From Ascaris suum (taxonomy: Eukaryota; Nematoda; Chromadorea; Rhabditida; Ascarididae): a DNA stretch of 64,000 nt. Location: NCBI GenBank assembly GCA_013433145.1, contig CM024191.1, positions 946,501-1,010,500 on the forward strand. The letters run 5' to 3'. The first letter of the stretch is position 1, and each line of letters opens with the position of its first letter. A program made the position numbers and the translations under genes. The notes under the pieces were generated by a model. That model worked only from the letters and a program-made list of their open reading frames with translations, did no database searches and was not told the DNA's origin. This document shows, piece after piece, positions 47,401-60,708 of the stretch.

Positions 47401-50400
47401 TTTCATGAAAGGATTTTCATCCGTTAAAGTATATAATGCTTTCTAATTTAAAATACAGAAATATAAATCCTATTTAATGCTCGATTAAATCCTCACTCGT
47501 TTAAGGTTCTAATTTTCCAGTAAAACTCCATGGATATCCTTCTGCCTCATCGATTAACATCAGATGCCCATCCATTAGCATATGCTCATACCATCCCAGT
47601 TGAAAACCCTGCATAAGTTTTGTATTATATGTAATGGTGAAGCCTTATTTTCAATGCTTTTCATGATGTTTTATGAAAAAGTGGAAGAAATTAATCGGCT
47701 AGTCGAAACTAGTGCCTTCACATGAAAGATCAAAGATATGGTTCCGATGAATAATTGCGTTTTCATGCGTTCGTGTCTGCATTTATTTGCATATACCTAT
47801 CTGTGTTTTGCGTGTATCAGTGTGCAAAACGCTCAACACCTTGTTACGATTTTTAAGCCGTTTCATTAGCATCGATAACTAGAGTGAATAGGTGACACAC
47901 AAATAAAATAGGGTGGAAATTCACTTACATTTGAGTCAATAAAAACGAATTTCTTTCGAAAAGATTTCTACCATAGCTAGATATTAAAATACGAATGCGT
48001 TATTGCGTACATCTTATTAGTTCTAGTCAATTCATTAAAACTACATAAGTAATTTCTATGCATCACCTTTAACTTCATTGTTCCATCTGTTTTTTTTTTT
48101 CTTGCAGCATCTTCATTTATCATACTCCGTCAACAAGCAGTGTTTTTTCAAGTTCGAATACAAAAAAAAAGGCTAATTAATACCACTGAATGGTTAGTAT
48201 TGAGTACTATCGAGAAAAACGAGAAATCGTAACGCTTGTAGTCAAAAAAAAAATCATGCAAAATGCTTGCTTCACATCATCAGATTGCATCCTTAAAAAT
48301 AGAAATATTCATCGAATATATGCATAAACTCATTTTGTGTATTTCAATATGAGTTCGGCAGGTGGAAGCTGTTGTAACATTGGTTCAAAATCGAGCAGTT
48401 TATATACAAACAAACATTTGCTATGAGCATTGATTGACACAGAACACGTCATAATAGGAATTAAAGTTTTAAATCGCATACAAATTGGAATGTCACAATA
48501 GAAAGTGAAATGGCCTCCATATAAAACGAGGGGAATTGCCATAAGGTCGACTCTTCCGCTAAAATCAGCCACATAATCTTCTACTTACATTTTATTGAAG
48601 CCACTTAACTTAGTTCGTGTGAAACCTTCAGCGACAAAATTTCGGCCACAAATTGCATATAGGACTTCAAATTATAAAAGCTACTCCATGCAGTTCTTCA
48701 ATCACTGGCCTTCAGCTGCTGATTTTTAGAGGAGAGCAGTGATTTTTAAGTACGGTTTTTTGTGCGTAGAAAATACTGGTCATGATGATGACACAGCAAA
48801 GATTGTATGGCTGACTTTCCGCGAAATTTAGACCTTCCGAGATCAGGATGCGTCACAGTCAGCTCAAATGGGAAGTTACCCACTACATAGGCCTGTCTCA
48901 TGAATTTTGTATCGTGCCTGATCTTTTAGCTAGTTAGAAGCACTACGATATTTGGCTCTAATTTTATATGCACGAATGCTAAATGCTGTTCTCATGTACC
49001 AAAAGAGGATGTTGCCGATCGTATGTTCCACTCACATAATAAATGACACTTCATCGAATCACTACACTCTCAGTAATCCCCATTTCTAATGCATCCATTT
49101 CCCATTATGTCCAAAAGTCGTTATAATTTCTTTTGCGCATTGCCACTATTTGCGGCAACGCCCATTAGATTTGAAATGAGAGTCGTCACGAACAACCGCT
49201 TTCAAATAAAACACACATTCATATGTAGATTTCCTCATACAAACCTTTAAGATTGTGGTGCAGATTCAAGTTAAAAAAAAAAAAAACTTAGTGCCTCATC
49301 TCCTTGGTAACATGCAACAACGTTTGGATGTTCATTTGAGGAAATCTGAAATATGTTATCGACATTCTTTGAATGCATATATAACACAAAGAAAACAAAT
49401 GTGAAACTGTTCCGCACATTAAAAAAATTCGTGGATTTGATTCAGCAGAGGCACAGAAGTAGGCTCAATGAACAAAGCCCCATCTGATCGCCGTTGCATC
49501 GTCTCTTAAAAGTTTATGTTTCTACAGAAAGAAGCGGATGCGCTGTTGTTTGTGCAAACAAGTTAGTAGAAGAGCTCCGATAAGAGCAAGAAATGGGTAG
49601 GTTTTGGAGAATCGGGGCAGACAATACAGGTTGTTTGGTTTGTCCACCTTAGTGAGGTGAATGATAGGTGGATCATGCATAATAAATTAGTGGAAGATCT
49701 CAACGTGAAAACCACTGATGAAGGAGAACGAAAAGGAATTGCAAGTAGCGAAATTTTCTTCCATTGCCTTGTTCTTATTTCTCGACGTTCATGGCTAGCA
49801 AGTGGACCAACCAGAGAGAGCAACGGCGATCATTGCTTATGATACTGGTTTAGGATTCATAATTGCAGTTCCGTTAGCACATTGTCCATCCGTTTATCAA
49901 CGGTGCAGACATTTCGACACGACATACAAGCACAACGTCCCATATGATATACGCATCAAAATCGATGTGCAATCAACATTAAACGGTGTTTTCTCTTCCA
50001 GTTCACTACTCCACACCAGCTTTACATCAAACACCTTCAATTGAACGAATCGCTATATAGGTGCATTAAACGCTTATTGAGACGACTACTTGAGACTATC
50101 AAGAAAACGAAGCTCACCCAGCAGATGAATACGCCGCATGCACATCTCGCTAATTTAGTGAACCAGATAGTTTGCTACGGATCGGTTAAAAAAATGCTCT
50201 AGTGTCGTTGCAAAAATGGTAAATTGATTGCAGCTAGCGGCATAAAACTTCTTTGCTGAGCTTAATGCGCTCATTGCGCTAATAAAAGCAGCAACAGTGT
50301 TCTGTGTGTTGTTATGCGTTGCACGTCGGTTGGCGTCGTTTCTCGTCTTTTGTCTCGTTTAGCAGCCGTTTGTTTCAAGGTTGTTCATCGAGAATAAATA

Positions 50401-51102
50401 ACCGAATGATCGATATCTGATTTTGAGCAATTGGCTTCATTCAGGCATTTGAATCACCCAAAACAGAAACGTTTTCGGCGAAACGTGTCTTCTTTGAGCT
50501 CGTCCTGTGAGGAAGGCGCTCATTTTCGTTTCTGTTCGTTTCATCGCCTCAAATTTATTCTTTTTTTAGTAATGGAAGATCTAATTCACGTCCGACTCTG
50601 GCTACAGTGGTTAACGGCTATATAATAATACACAGAAGGTGCCTAACGAGTTGGTTGTCCAACTAAACTTCCAACCACTAAAAGGGTCTCACTTGTGTGA
50701 TCCACATGTAAAATAGCATGCTGGAGGTTGCATTTTATTCAAATATGAAAAAAAGAGGACTAAATTGCGAAGTTTTCTGCTCAGAATATGTGATACCGAC
50801 AGCGATTCCATGTATAACTGCATACTCACTGACGACTCATCATTACTGTTCATTTGAAGAACACATTATGTGGTACCGAATGACCGACTTATGTCACTGT
50901 TTTTCGTTTTGACGTCCATTAACTAAGTGCACATGGTGAAGCGTTTATTTGTCTACAACAAAGTGAAACTGTTAGAGGTAAAAGCTGACCACTATTTAAG
51001 CTGATCACATCGTATTGAGAGTGAATGTGTTAAAATTTTGCATAAAAGTGTTGATTGAATGTGGGCTCTTAAAAAAAAATAAAATCTAACAAAGAAACTT
51101 AC

Positions 51103-51436
51103 TAGTAGAAGGGGCAATGTGTTCGATGTCGTCGTTCGTACGGATTGGCTGCTGTCGTTCGCACTCAGCCACCTCAGCGGTTGGTGGAGCAGCTTGTTCG
51201 CCCTCCATTGAGTTGTCGCTGTCGACAGGACGGATCGGAAACAGTGAAGGTCCTCGATCGTCGAGAATGTCGATGCTGATACGCCTTGCTTCGATGATCG
51301 ATACTGCGGTGCTAAAGCGTGTCTTCTTACTGTCTCTGCGCATCACCACACCGTCCTTGCACACCAACTCAACGCCGTCAATTTCGTTCACTTCTTTTTT
51401 CGATGAACCGTTCTTTTTCATGAACCCATCTGGCAT
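51103..51436 (-). CDS. probable first coding exon of an unrecognised gene
   Basis: From the ATG at 51436 the reverse strand is open for 111 codons and then meets a consensus donor (GTAAGT) in phase 1. The peptide begins MPDGFMKKNGSSKKEVNEID and has a hydrophilic composition rich in Asp, Glu, Lys and Ser, with RRDSKKTRFSTAVSIIEARR in the middle and an acidic, Pro-containing end. There is no signal peptide or membrane segment, so it reads as a cytosolic, largely disordered N-terminus. I do not recognise the family. A TTTTAAG five bases before the ATG could be a trans-splice acceptor, and an in-frame stop lies just upstream. No downstream exon was found towards lower coordinates. The other strand is also open here, but its composition is less protein-like. 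Confidence 0.5.
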
Positions 51437-52189
51437 CTTACCTTAAAATACCACAAATTATTGCGGCAGTCGTAACATAACAATGCCTCAGGTGGAGCGC
51501 CTCTTTATGTAAATATCAGTTGGTGTTCTAGCATCGTTGCTTATTTTCATGAATGGAGGTTGTCGTTGCTTAAATTCATGAGTGACTGCGAATTGAAAAC
51601 AAATGAACGATAGAGAAGGAAAAAATATTACTGTTGCCAACGTTAATGCAGTTTATTTATTAGTCATCAAAAACAATGAAATAAAATTTGGTGCCACAAA
51701 ATGGAATAAATGGAATAATTAGCAAGAATCAAATTCGATGCTGAATTAAATGGACTAAAAAAAAAATTAATTTCCAGCTTCTATGGAAATAAATTCTTAA
51801 AGAAACGAATTGATGTCACTGAAACGGTAAACACTGTCGATTTGTGTTATACTTCTAAGCGTTGAGAATTTCGGCTGGAAGAAACGATTTGCAATATAAT
51901 ATTGAATACTCATGTGTTCAAATAATATTCGTTGATTCCACAAATAAAAAAGCTTGAAAGAAAATGTGACACTTGCAGACCTTTTGCCTAAGCATTAGCA
52001 CCAATATTCGTTCGAAATGTTTAACTAGTAGGAACCCTTTTAATTATGCAAAATTGCCAACTTATTTGCTTATCTAGAACATACTGTAGAGGCAGCTGTT
52101 AGTGGTTGGTTACTTACGTTCAGATGAACACTAATGGTAATTGATCGCTTTTGTGGAAATTTCGCTTTTTTTTTCTCGAAAATCAGTGC

Positions 52190-53280
52190 ATCGAACCAGT
52201 TTGTTGCCATCAATTCATGCACTATGCAGCAACTGCTTGAATGCGGCCAGTCAAGGGTCGCATACGGTTTCACCTTCCTCCGCAAAATGTTGGCAACTAC
52301 GTCAGGAGGATGTACAATCAGACTTTAACGACCTGATGTTTCGAGAGCTATTCAAGGAAGCCATGTGGCGATGAATTTGTCATTTAAACCACGTGAGCAA
52401 AAGCGCTATCATGATTCGTAGAACAATCTCTACGACATCGTTGTCCCTAACAACGGTGTTTCATGGTGGTTGTACGTTGGCATTAAGAATTCAGAATACC
52501 TCAGTGCAGCGAAGCTTTAAAAGATAGACTGCGCAACATTGAGAATACTGAAGAAGAAAAGATAAAAGACATTTTCAGTGAGGTAGCGCTTGTACAGTCC
52601 CGACCATCACACCAACCTGTATGTTCGAAGCGAATGGTAAAACGTTGTAAGGATGCGTTTCTTTTTCGGCCAAGCAACATCCGTTTTTCAGCGGGCCAGA
52701 TGCAAATGACACTAAGCCGCTTGTGAAATCCTTGTAAATAATTAGGCGCACTTGAATGTCTATAATTGCCTCAGAAGGTGATGGAGGAACATTTAAACTG
52801 TGAGGTCCGTGCTATTCACTCAGATAGCCTTATGCTCCACTCTCAGTAGACCCCCTATCAGATCAATGCGCATACGCATATACGTACATACAAATTCATA
52901 AAGATCATCTCAGCAGATTACCCAACGTGGCAATTTGCGAGAGACTATACAAAATGGTGCAGGATAGAAATTACCTCTCGATTCCTCTGGTCCACAGCAA
53001 CAAGCGCAAAGAAGAAGAGCACAAAGACCTACAGGAATCATCGCAATCGACAGAGGAATTAGCACCTGCAAAGGATCAGGATCATGTTCGGACTGAAGGT
53101 CACCACAGCTTGAATCACTTCTCCAAAGTACAGCTGCAGTTTGAGAATTCGGTGTGCTTTCCCTCCCATAATTTCTCCTCTTGCTGCATTACTTCTTTTA
53201 TGATTATCACCATGATACCTTATATTACTTGTTCTAAAATACGTATACGGCGGCTAAATTGTGACTCAAAGATCGATTAA
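52190..53280 (+). other. coding-like block, unresolved gene or pseudogene
   Basis: Several protein-like runs follow each other on the + strand in different frames. These include QEDVQSDFNDLMFRELF (about 52300-52370), YDIVVPNNGVSWWLYVG (about 52430-52480), an acidic run with RLRNIENTEEEKIKDIF before a GTATGT donor (52507-52619), VMEEHLNCEVRAIHSDSL (from about 52775), and ICERLYKMVQDRNYLSIPLV with a Glu/Lys/Gln-rich tail (52924-53160). Some could be exons: CTCAG acceptors precede 52507 and 52775. The frame changes and stops do not resolve into one chain, so a decayed gene or transposon is equally possible. I do not recognise any domain. Confidence 0.35.
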
Positions 53281-54117
53281 TACAAATAAATCCATAGCCA
53301 CTGTCTCATTTTAGCTTTCTCAAAAATCAGCTAGTATCTTTTAAAATATGAGAAAGCAAAGTTGTAGTAACATAAACCTGTGATAGTTCAAATACCTCAA
53401 GTAGTTCATACATGGCAATCAACAACAATTTTCTTACTTATATGCTGAAAATATTTTTTATACGAGAAAACAGAGATATATTACAAGTCGCACTCAAAAT
53501 ACCATTTCAAGTTGAAATTGGACACAACTTCGCTGCTCGATTGTCGATTCTCTTTTTGTACGATTATGCGTTGAACCCGAATCAAAGTCGACAACCCCGT
53601 CGCTGAAAATCATATCACCATTATGATATTTTCTAAGCAAAAATTTTAGCACAAATCTAGCATTGTGGGCTTTTTTTTGAGTGGCTCTCATAACCTTAAA
53701 ATCAGAGTAGTGAAATTACACCAATCCAACACATTAAAGAGTAATTGCATTTTTAATTGTACAAAAAATGACCTATTTTCAGGTAACCTAACTTATTATT
53801 TATTCAACTGCAATCAAGTCGGATACTGCATAATCTAAGCGATCACCAAAGCATTGAACTTTGACCGCTTTTTATTGTTTCATGCGTCATAGTTGTTCAT
53901 TGAATCAAATCCTTTCAGATGAGTTCAACTTTGAATGGCTTTGAGAAGAAAATAGAATTTTTCTCACTTGTTTAGCAAATGATCAAAAATCTGCAAAAAA
54001 AGAGACTTTTTTCCTTCTGCATACAGTAGTTACATTCTGTATAAAGTGTTTGAATTATGTACAATATGTGCGCGTCCTTGATAGAGCGAATGGTCAATAG
54101 AACGAATTTTCGCGGAG

Positions 54118-54461
54118 TACATTTGCAACGATGAAAGATGGCAGACGACTTTTTTTTTCACTTCCGGTGGGCTTTTTTTCTTTTGCCGAAAATTTTTTTC
54201 ATCCTTTCCGGCAAAGATAGCCGAAAGTGAAGTGACGAAAGATGAAACCAATAGCCAATTATGAGATTAACAGACAATTTCTTATTGTCGTCAATGAAAA
54301 ATCGTTTCGTTGTTTAGTTAGGCGAATATGTCGTCGAAAATTTTTCACCTTTCGTGGACATAACAGTCACCGCTTACACTTTCAAATGGCAATCTGAGAA
54401 ACGCATTACTTTGCAAAAGAGTGGATCTTTGTGTCTGCCATCTTTCATCGTTGCAAATGTA
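54118..54461. mobile_element. MITE-like element with perfect terminal inverted repeats and TA target site
   Basis: Positions 54118-54146 and 54433-54461 are perfect inverted complements over 29 bases including the outer TA dinucleotides. They begin TACATTTGCAACGATGAAAG on the left. The outer TA on both sides matches the TA target-site duplication of Tc1/mariner-type elements, leaving 27-bp inverted repeats. The 344-bp length and lack of a coding frame fit a miniature non-autonomous transposon. The internal sequence has short secondary repeats around CACTTCCGG and CCGAAAGTG. The perfect ends suggest recent insertion. No second copy was seen in this window. Confidence 0.8.
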
Positions 54462-57400
54462 TCATTGCAAATAATATCATAGCAATGAACATTTACCAAA
54501 TTGTTGGTGGTTGCAACACGTTACAACACAGGGTAAATTTTATTCTCAGATGTGCGCCCATTCGAATATATTTTTCAGCTTACAACTGGCATAAAAATTA
54601 TTGCATACAAATAAGCTTTTAATTCACTCATCCAAAAAGTCTTTCGACATCTTTGATCAACGAACTGATCATCTCACAACGTTTTACATTAAGGTGAATG
54701 GAAAAAAAAACCAACTCAGTATTATTGCATGCTCCATTGGCGCATGTTCGGCAAACGGCTGGAGCGGCACTAGAATAGTAGACCAATCCCGCAGTGGTCA
54801 ACGCAAATAGCGTCAGCAAGCAACTCCCACTGGACATGCTTATAAATCGTGATGCTGAAAATTTATGTTTACATACGTCAACGATATAAAGACAATACGA
54901 TACGCCTACCCGACTCATTTAGAACAGATAAACAATGATAATAATGTATACGCATACAATTATGTGAGTATCGGTAAGAAGTGTATCATTCAAGTCGAAT
55001 AACGACACTTATAGAAGCAATTGTTGAAGATTCATTGACCGCATTGTTGCTTGCACTATAGTTCGTTTAAAAGTTGTGTCTCTCATCCCCATAGGTGGCC
55101 AGTAAATTAACCGACCCATAGCATAGGACAATTTCAAATAGGGAGGAAAACCTAGAATGCAGAAGCAGCTTAAAATCAACGGCCCTTTCCCATGCAGGAG
55201 AAAATATCGTGCTTTCGAGTTCGTCATGTTTCCTGAATTTTTCGCTGACATCATACAATTCTCACATTCTAATGTGCCAACGTTATACTGCTCCATATTC
55301 TTCCGTTGTAGTGTAATAAATTATGCCAAAAGAAGTTAGCAGTCATAAAGAGGCTTCAGCAGCATGTTTCTGAAACTTAGCAGCAAGCATCACAGCGTAC
55401 AAGAAAAACTTCCTAGAAGAAATATAAGAGCCGCGAAAAACACAAAAAACAACTGCGTGGAGAATCACTTGTAAGTACCGATTGGTGGTTATGGCATCGT
55501 TCTAGTGTAATCCTTCCACAATTGCAACGGTAAGAAAAATAACTTTCTTCCGAAGATAAAAAGTGGAACGACGAAAACGTCAACGATGGAAATGATTTCC
55601 AGAAAAGGATTAGAAGAGGCATTATGGATGGATCGTTAGACGATTGTGATAAAATGCACGAGAATCACTTGCTACAGTCGTTCAATGAACAGTGCATGAA
55701 CTAACTTTTCTGTATCAATTCATTACGTTTTATGCTTGAGTGAAAATTAGCACATAAACAATACAATATATCATGTTGCCAAATAAGACTGTTAATATAT
55801 ACATTGCTCACTGCAATCTTATTGGATATCATTAAATTGAACGGCTCCTCCAATATCGGGCTACGCCGCACTTATTAGAGAAACGAAAGATGAATGCCGG
55901 CTTTTTGAAATTTTCCTTTGTATATGAAGAGCTGATTTGATATCCTGTTACCGCCCCACTCTACCTTGCGTGGTGCGTTCATGAGTAGCATGCTAGGAGC
56001 GGATCCAGTTTCTTCTTGTTCCATCCAGGGATCAGATTCATACCTTCGAACTTGTGAACGCTTTGAACTTTCAATTCTCATGAGGCTGTCTCACATGGAA
56101 AGCACCGTTCTGCTGTGGTAGTCCCTACAACATCTTCGACCGTATAATGATATAGATATGCACTGCTAGCTACTTCTATCCCCCTCTTCCCCAAACCAAA
56201 TTGGCGTTGATGTAAATGAACTTAAGCCCGAAAATGATGAATATATCAAAGACGAAGACTGTAAAGGCATTTCTTTTCCAATTAATGTTATAAGCAATTC
56301 TTTACCAGCACACGCAATACTCCATTCAAATTCTGTCGTTGAGTTCTCCATTCCATTCATGAGCGCGTTCCATGAATTCCATCCAATGTCTCGAATCAAC
56401 ACCAAATTATCGCTATGCACATCAAAAGATATCTAATCAATATGCATATAAAAATAGCTCGAAAATACCGCTCACCTAATGCCGATAACATCTCTCAATG
56501 ACTGCGATGTCGAGTACAAGTTCTACAGCAAAAATTAATTTAATTCACATCTTTATAGCCTCTCCTACATAGTCAAAAGAGTTCAGAGAGATTAAATTAA
56601 TACAAGAGGTGAGTGCACACATGATGGAAATGGAAAATTGAAATCATCGCAGTAAAAGTATTAATTAGTTACTGTTTTAGCATTCTATCTAACCTCAACA
56701 CTCCGAATAGATGGCGCCGTATGCTTTTCACCGATTAAAATAATTATGAAAATGAATATAAATAAAATTTTACAATGTAAAACGGCAATGGAGGTCGCAA
56801 ATGGAAGATTTATGAGAGGCGATGAAATGCATAATGACGAAGAAATAGGGCGGCTGACTAATTCGTGGATCGAAACAGAGCTGTGGAAAAGCAAGAGGAT
56901 CATCAGATCTCGAGGTTCGATAGCGGGGTGAATTCTGCGAACACTTATCGAGAAGTTGACGGGTAGGTGAACTGAGAGTGGTGTCGTCGCAAGTTAGAAA
57001 CATTCTGTCTCTTTCTCTCTCCTTTCTAGGAGGCGGTGAAGTGCCGCTAAGGAATTGAATGATCAATGAGGCACCGAATGGCAGGCGAACTGTTGACGCG
57101 TCGATCACATACACCCAAAAAGTGCAAATTAGATAATTCTTGCTCTCTACCACATCCAGAAAGCGCACAACATTTTGCTGTGAAATATAGAGCAATGTTT
57201 TATTGGAATCCACGAGTTACTTATGCGTGCGTTGATATAAAACACCCCACATTGACTTCGTAAAAACAGCGCCTTAATGAATAGTCATCTTATATGAATC
57301 TTCACACGTGTATCGACGTATTTGAAGAAATCTGAATCTCTGTTGAACTGTCCTACTTTATCTGCTGAAATTCATCAGCATTGTGTTGATAAAGTATTCA

Positions 57401-57476
57401 GAGGAGCATGAGGGGCTTTTTGTGGGATCAGTATGCAGCACGTTAGACAAACGCGCTTCGGCTATGCCATTTCGAT

Positions 57477-57553
57477 GGAGTTCATCAACGAAAGTCCAGT
57501 TTGATGCACTCGTGCAACTCAGTGCTACGTAAGACTGAATTTTGATGAACTCC
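57477..57553. repeat. inverted repeat with 12-bp perfect arms
   Basis: GGAGTTCATCAA (57477-57488) pairs perfectly with TTGATGAACTCC (57542-57553), with partial pairing continuing inwards. It could form a hairpin of about 77 nt; no gene surrounds it. Confidence 0.75.
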
Positions 57554-58037
57554 TTTTCAAAGAATTAATATATAGGAGATATTTTGAAAGCTGAACGAAT
57601 TTGGTACAAGATTTATCCAGGTATGAGGGCAGCATTAGGATGTTGTTTGAAGTAGAACTGGTCATAAAATAATATATTTGAGTAGATAGCTGCCTTATGC
57701 AGTGTCTTGCCTAAATCACTGTATTCCATCCTCCTAGTTCAATGATGAAGTGAGATATCGATACGAATTTCGCTGATTGAACCCGTTGAAAATTAAAGAT
57801 GGCTTCCAAGATGACATAACAACATAGAAACTGCAGTAACAGTGATCGAAGACAAACAATGAAGGATAAACAGAGTGATCGAAAACTAAATAGAGTTCAC
57901 ATATATAGCCATTTTGATGCTGTATTTGGTGCATTGAAGCCTGTCCTGATAATGATAAGAAAAAAATTGAAGCAGACAAACGTTTGTGTGACACCGGGAA
58001 TGCACGAATCGAATGAGAATAGAAAATCGACGGCACA

Positions 58038-58200
<163 letters not shown>

Positions 58201-59714
58201 CAATAATAGAATTCTTCATGAACTACAACAGCAAATCGAGTAAGACGTGAAATTCGGTCATCAATAACCTTATAGTGTAGATCTCGTAATGCGGAGTCAT
58301 CATCATAAGTTTTTGATGATTATAATAGACTATTTGTTCTGTGAAGGAAACCAGCGATTGCATTCTTCAACAACATCATCATTCAAACGAGGACAATGAA
58401 GCATCAAGAAATCATCGACGACGATAATCAAAATTAGAGGCGATCTCGTGAGCAACGACATCTTACCCTATCAAATAAAATCGAATTCAACGGGCTCCTT
58501 CTCGTCGAACGTGGAATGCGCAATAAATAATATGTCGGATGGCGTCAGGAAACAAAAATATGCAACAATGCAAGAGAGTACAATTTTCTCTTGGATTTTT
58601 ATCGATGAAAAGTCAAACGCCGTAGAGTAGGCGCAGTGGAAAATTGCAATGAGATGAGAAGCCCAAATTCGCGTCGTTCGATGAAAAATTAAAGGATGCG
58701 CAAACGTGCAGAAAATATGATAAAGAGAACATCAGTTCGAAGTGCCTGAGAAGATTGCTTCATGAGCAATGTTACCCGCTTTTTGGAAACATCGAAAGAG
58801 AAACACAACTTCAGACATTCATGTACGATGCGATTAAGACAGCGTGAATTACTTTACTGTGCTTTATTTACTGATATATTGGAATTTCAACGTATCGCTT
58901 TGAACACTGCTATGGGAATCGAAAAACGATTGTTAATTATTTCAAATGCCTTCTGGAACGCACCGCAAAAACACATTAAAAATCACTCCGCGCACCACAA
59001 TCATGTGGCATCAGAAAAGGGCAAAATGAAATCAAACAGGCTAGACGCCTCCATCGAGAACAACAACACACGACATAAGGTGACGCAGTGGAAGATCCTA
59101 TAAAGGACATAGTCGCTCATTAGCGACGTCATTTCACAATTGAATACGTAGAAAGATATTAAGCTGAGATGCTCAAATGTGCGATGTTTAAGTTACTTTA
59201 TGTATCATTCGGGTTACAATATCAATCAATGCAAAGTTTTCTTGCGTCGGTAGCCGACGCAATTGGGGTTGGAAAAGAGTGCACTTTCCCATCTGCTCAT
59301 CATCGGCATTTATCGGCAGATGTTCAGAGTTGTCAGCGATTTTTGTCATCAAAAATAATGTTTAGTGGATTTTAACGTTTCTTATCGCAATGCTCTTTTA
59401 AAGTAAGGTGAGCTTCTCCTATGAAAGTAATCACTGTCGGTAGAAGAAATTTGAGATCGGGACAGTTTCAGAGATCAATCCGGCAAGTTTTTTTTTTTTG
59501 CACTTTCAGAGCACAAAGAGGCAGGGAGAGATGAACAACAACGGCGAAGTAAAAGTTTCACTAGAGACAACAACTTTACTCTACGAATATTGTTTAACCA
59601 ATGAATAGAATCACATAAATATGATCACTGAATTAATGAGCGACTAGGCGCCAATTCAGTAAGAGGCCATGGATGATCATTTGATAATAATATAAAAGCG
59701 CAAAGATGCGCTTT

Positions 59715-59771
59715 ACAAAAACAAAAAAACAAAAAACAAAAAAAAAAACAAAAAACAAAAAACGAAAAAAC
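59715..59771. repeat. (A)nC-rich simple repeat
   Basis: Units of C followed by five to nine A residues, degenerate, in intergenic DNA. The Phe/Cys frame on the reverse strand across it is an artefact. Confidence 0.85.
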
Positions 59772-59910
59772 TATGCGCGTTAGTGAATTTCGATTAGCGA
59801 GGAAACATTCACTCAAAATTTCATCTCGTTAACCGTGCGAAGGCTTTCAAACAAATGCCTAAGGTGTGGATTCAATACCGATCTTGCCACTTTACACAAT
59901 CGTCCTATAA

Positions 59911-60239
59911 TTTTTCCTATAATTTCTCAAATCGTGTCTACCGTTCGATTATTTGCCAATAGCTGATCAATTCATATTGATAAAAACTAACAATTTTGCG
60001 CACATAAAAAATAAACTAATATGAAGAATAAAAATTAGAAACTAAACCCTATCCTATAAAGGGCATATTATAGTAATTGGGCCACGTTTACAAGTAACGA
60101 GTGATCTTATTGAGTTGAACAATAATCGCTGCCTAATTAAAAACTGCTCTTCCAGAAAAATTGAAGTGTTCTTCGAATAAATTCAATGATCAGATCCACA
60201 CAAACTATTAGAAAATATTTTTCCTATAATTTCTCAAAT
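59911..60239. repeat. pair of 22-bp direct repeats about 307 bp apart
   Basis: TTTTTCCTATAATTTCTCAA followed by AT occurs exactly at 59911-59932 and 60218-60239. The DNA between is AT-rich without coding signal. This could be a local duplication or the relic of a small element. Confidence 0.7.
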
Positions 60240-60612
60240 TAAACGGCCACATATTTGAAGCATTATCACTGTCTCTGATGAAGAGATGTGACTAAAATAG
60301 TAATAGCCCAATAAGTAAGGCCAATAATCGAATAGCTCTCAAGAAGCATTGAGGCATTTGGGATACTCTTTTGGGAATAAAACCTTGCTGCATGAAACCA
60401 GGTTATAAGAAACAGTCGGCCATCTAACGACGCATTCCAATTTTTCAAAAAATCAGTGCCTAGAACGTTTAAGCGGCTCGCAGATCGGCGTTTCACAAAA
60501 AGCTTTCATGTGATGGAATGCCTCTAACTTGTTGCAGTAAGTCGGAAAGAGGAATTCAAAAAAGGGCCTATTTGTCCTTTGCGTATTATAGACACGTGTG
60601 GAAATGTGTGTA

Positions 60613-60614
<2 letters not shown>

Positions 60615-60688
<74 letters not shown>

Positions 60689-60708
60689 TGTGTTTGCGTT
60701 TGTGTGTG
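60615..60708. repeat. (GT)n microsatellite
   Basis: About 71 bp of pure TG dinucleotides (60615-60685), then a degenerate tail with TTTG and GCGT interruptions. Cys/Val and Thr/His frames here are artefacts. Confidence 0.95.

Larger units (their letters stand above)
39431..51102. other. long gene-poor interval
   Basis: Apart from the LINE-like fragment near 40.9 kb, no exon chain could be built. Longer open frames at 41708-42115, 43666-44067 (both strands open) and 47133-47330 lack recognisable motifs and include homopolymers. The 43.66-44.0 kb block is richer in G+C and is the most likely place for an overlooked exon on either strand. Downstream exons of the - strand gene starting at 51436 should lie here but were not identified. 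Confidence 0.4.

Noticed and set aside
54628..54918. - strand frame with a signal-peptide-like start (MSSGSCLLTLFALTTAG)
   Set aside because: Followed by a few cysteines and then unremarkable sequence, with no splice continuation or family match. Could be a tiny secreted peptide, but unsupported.
56770..57213. 147-codon - strand frame
   Set aside because: Composition and lack of motif fit a chance frame; no splice or start support.
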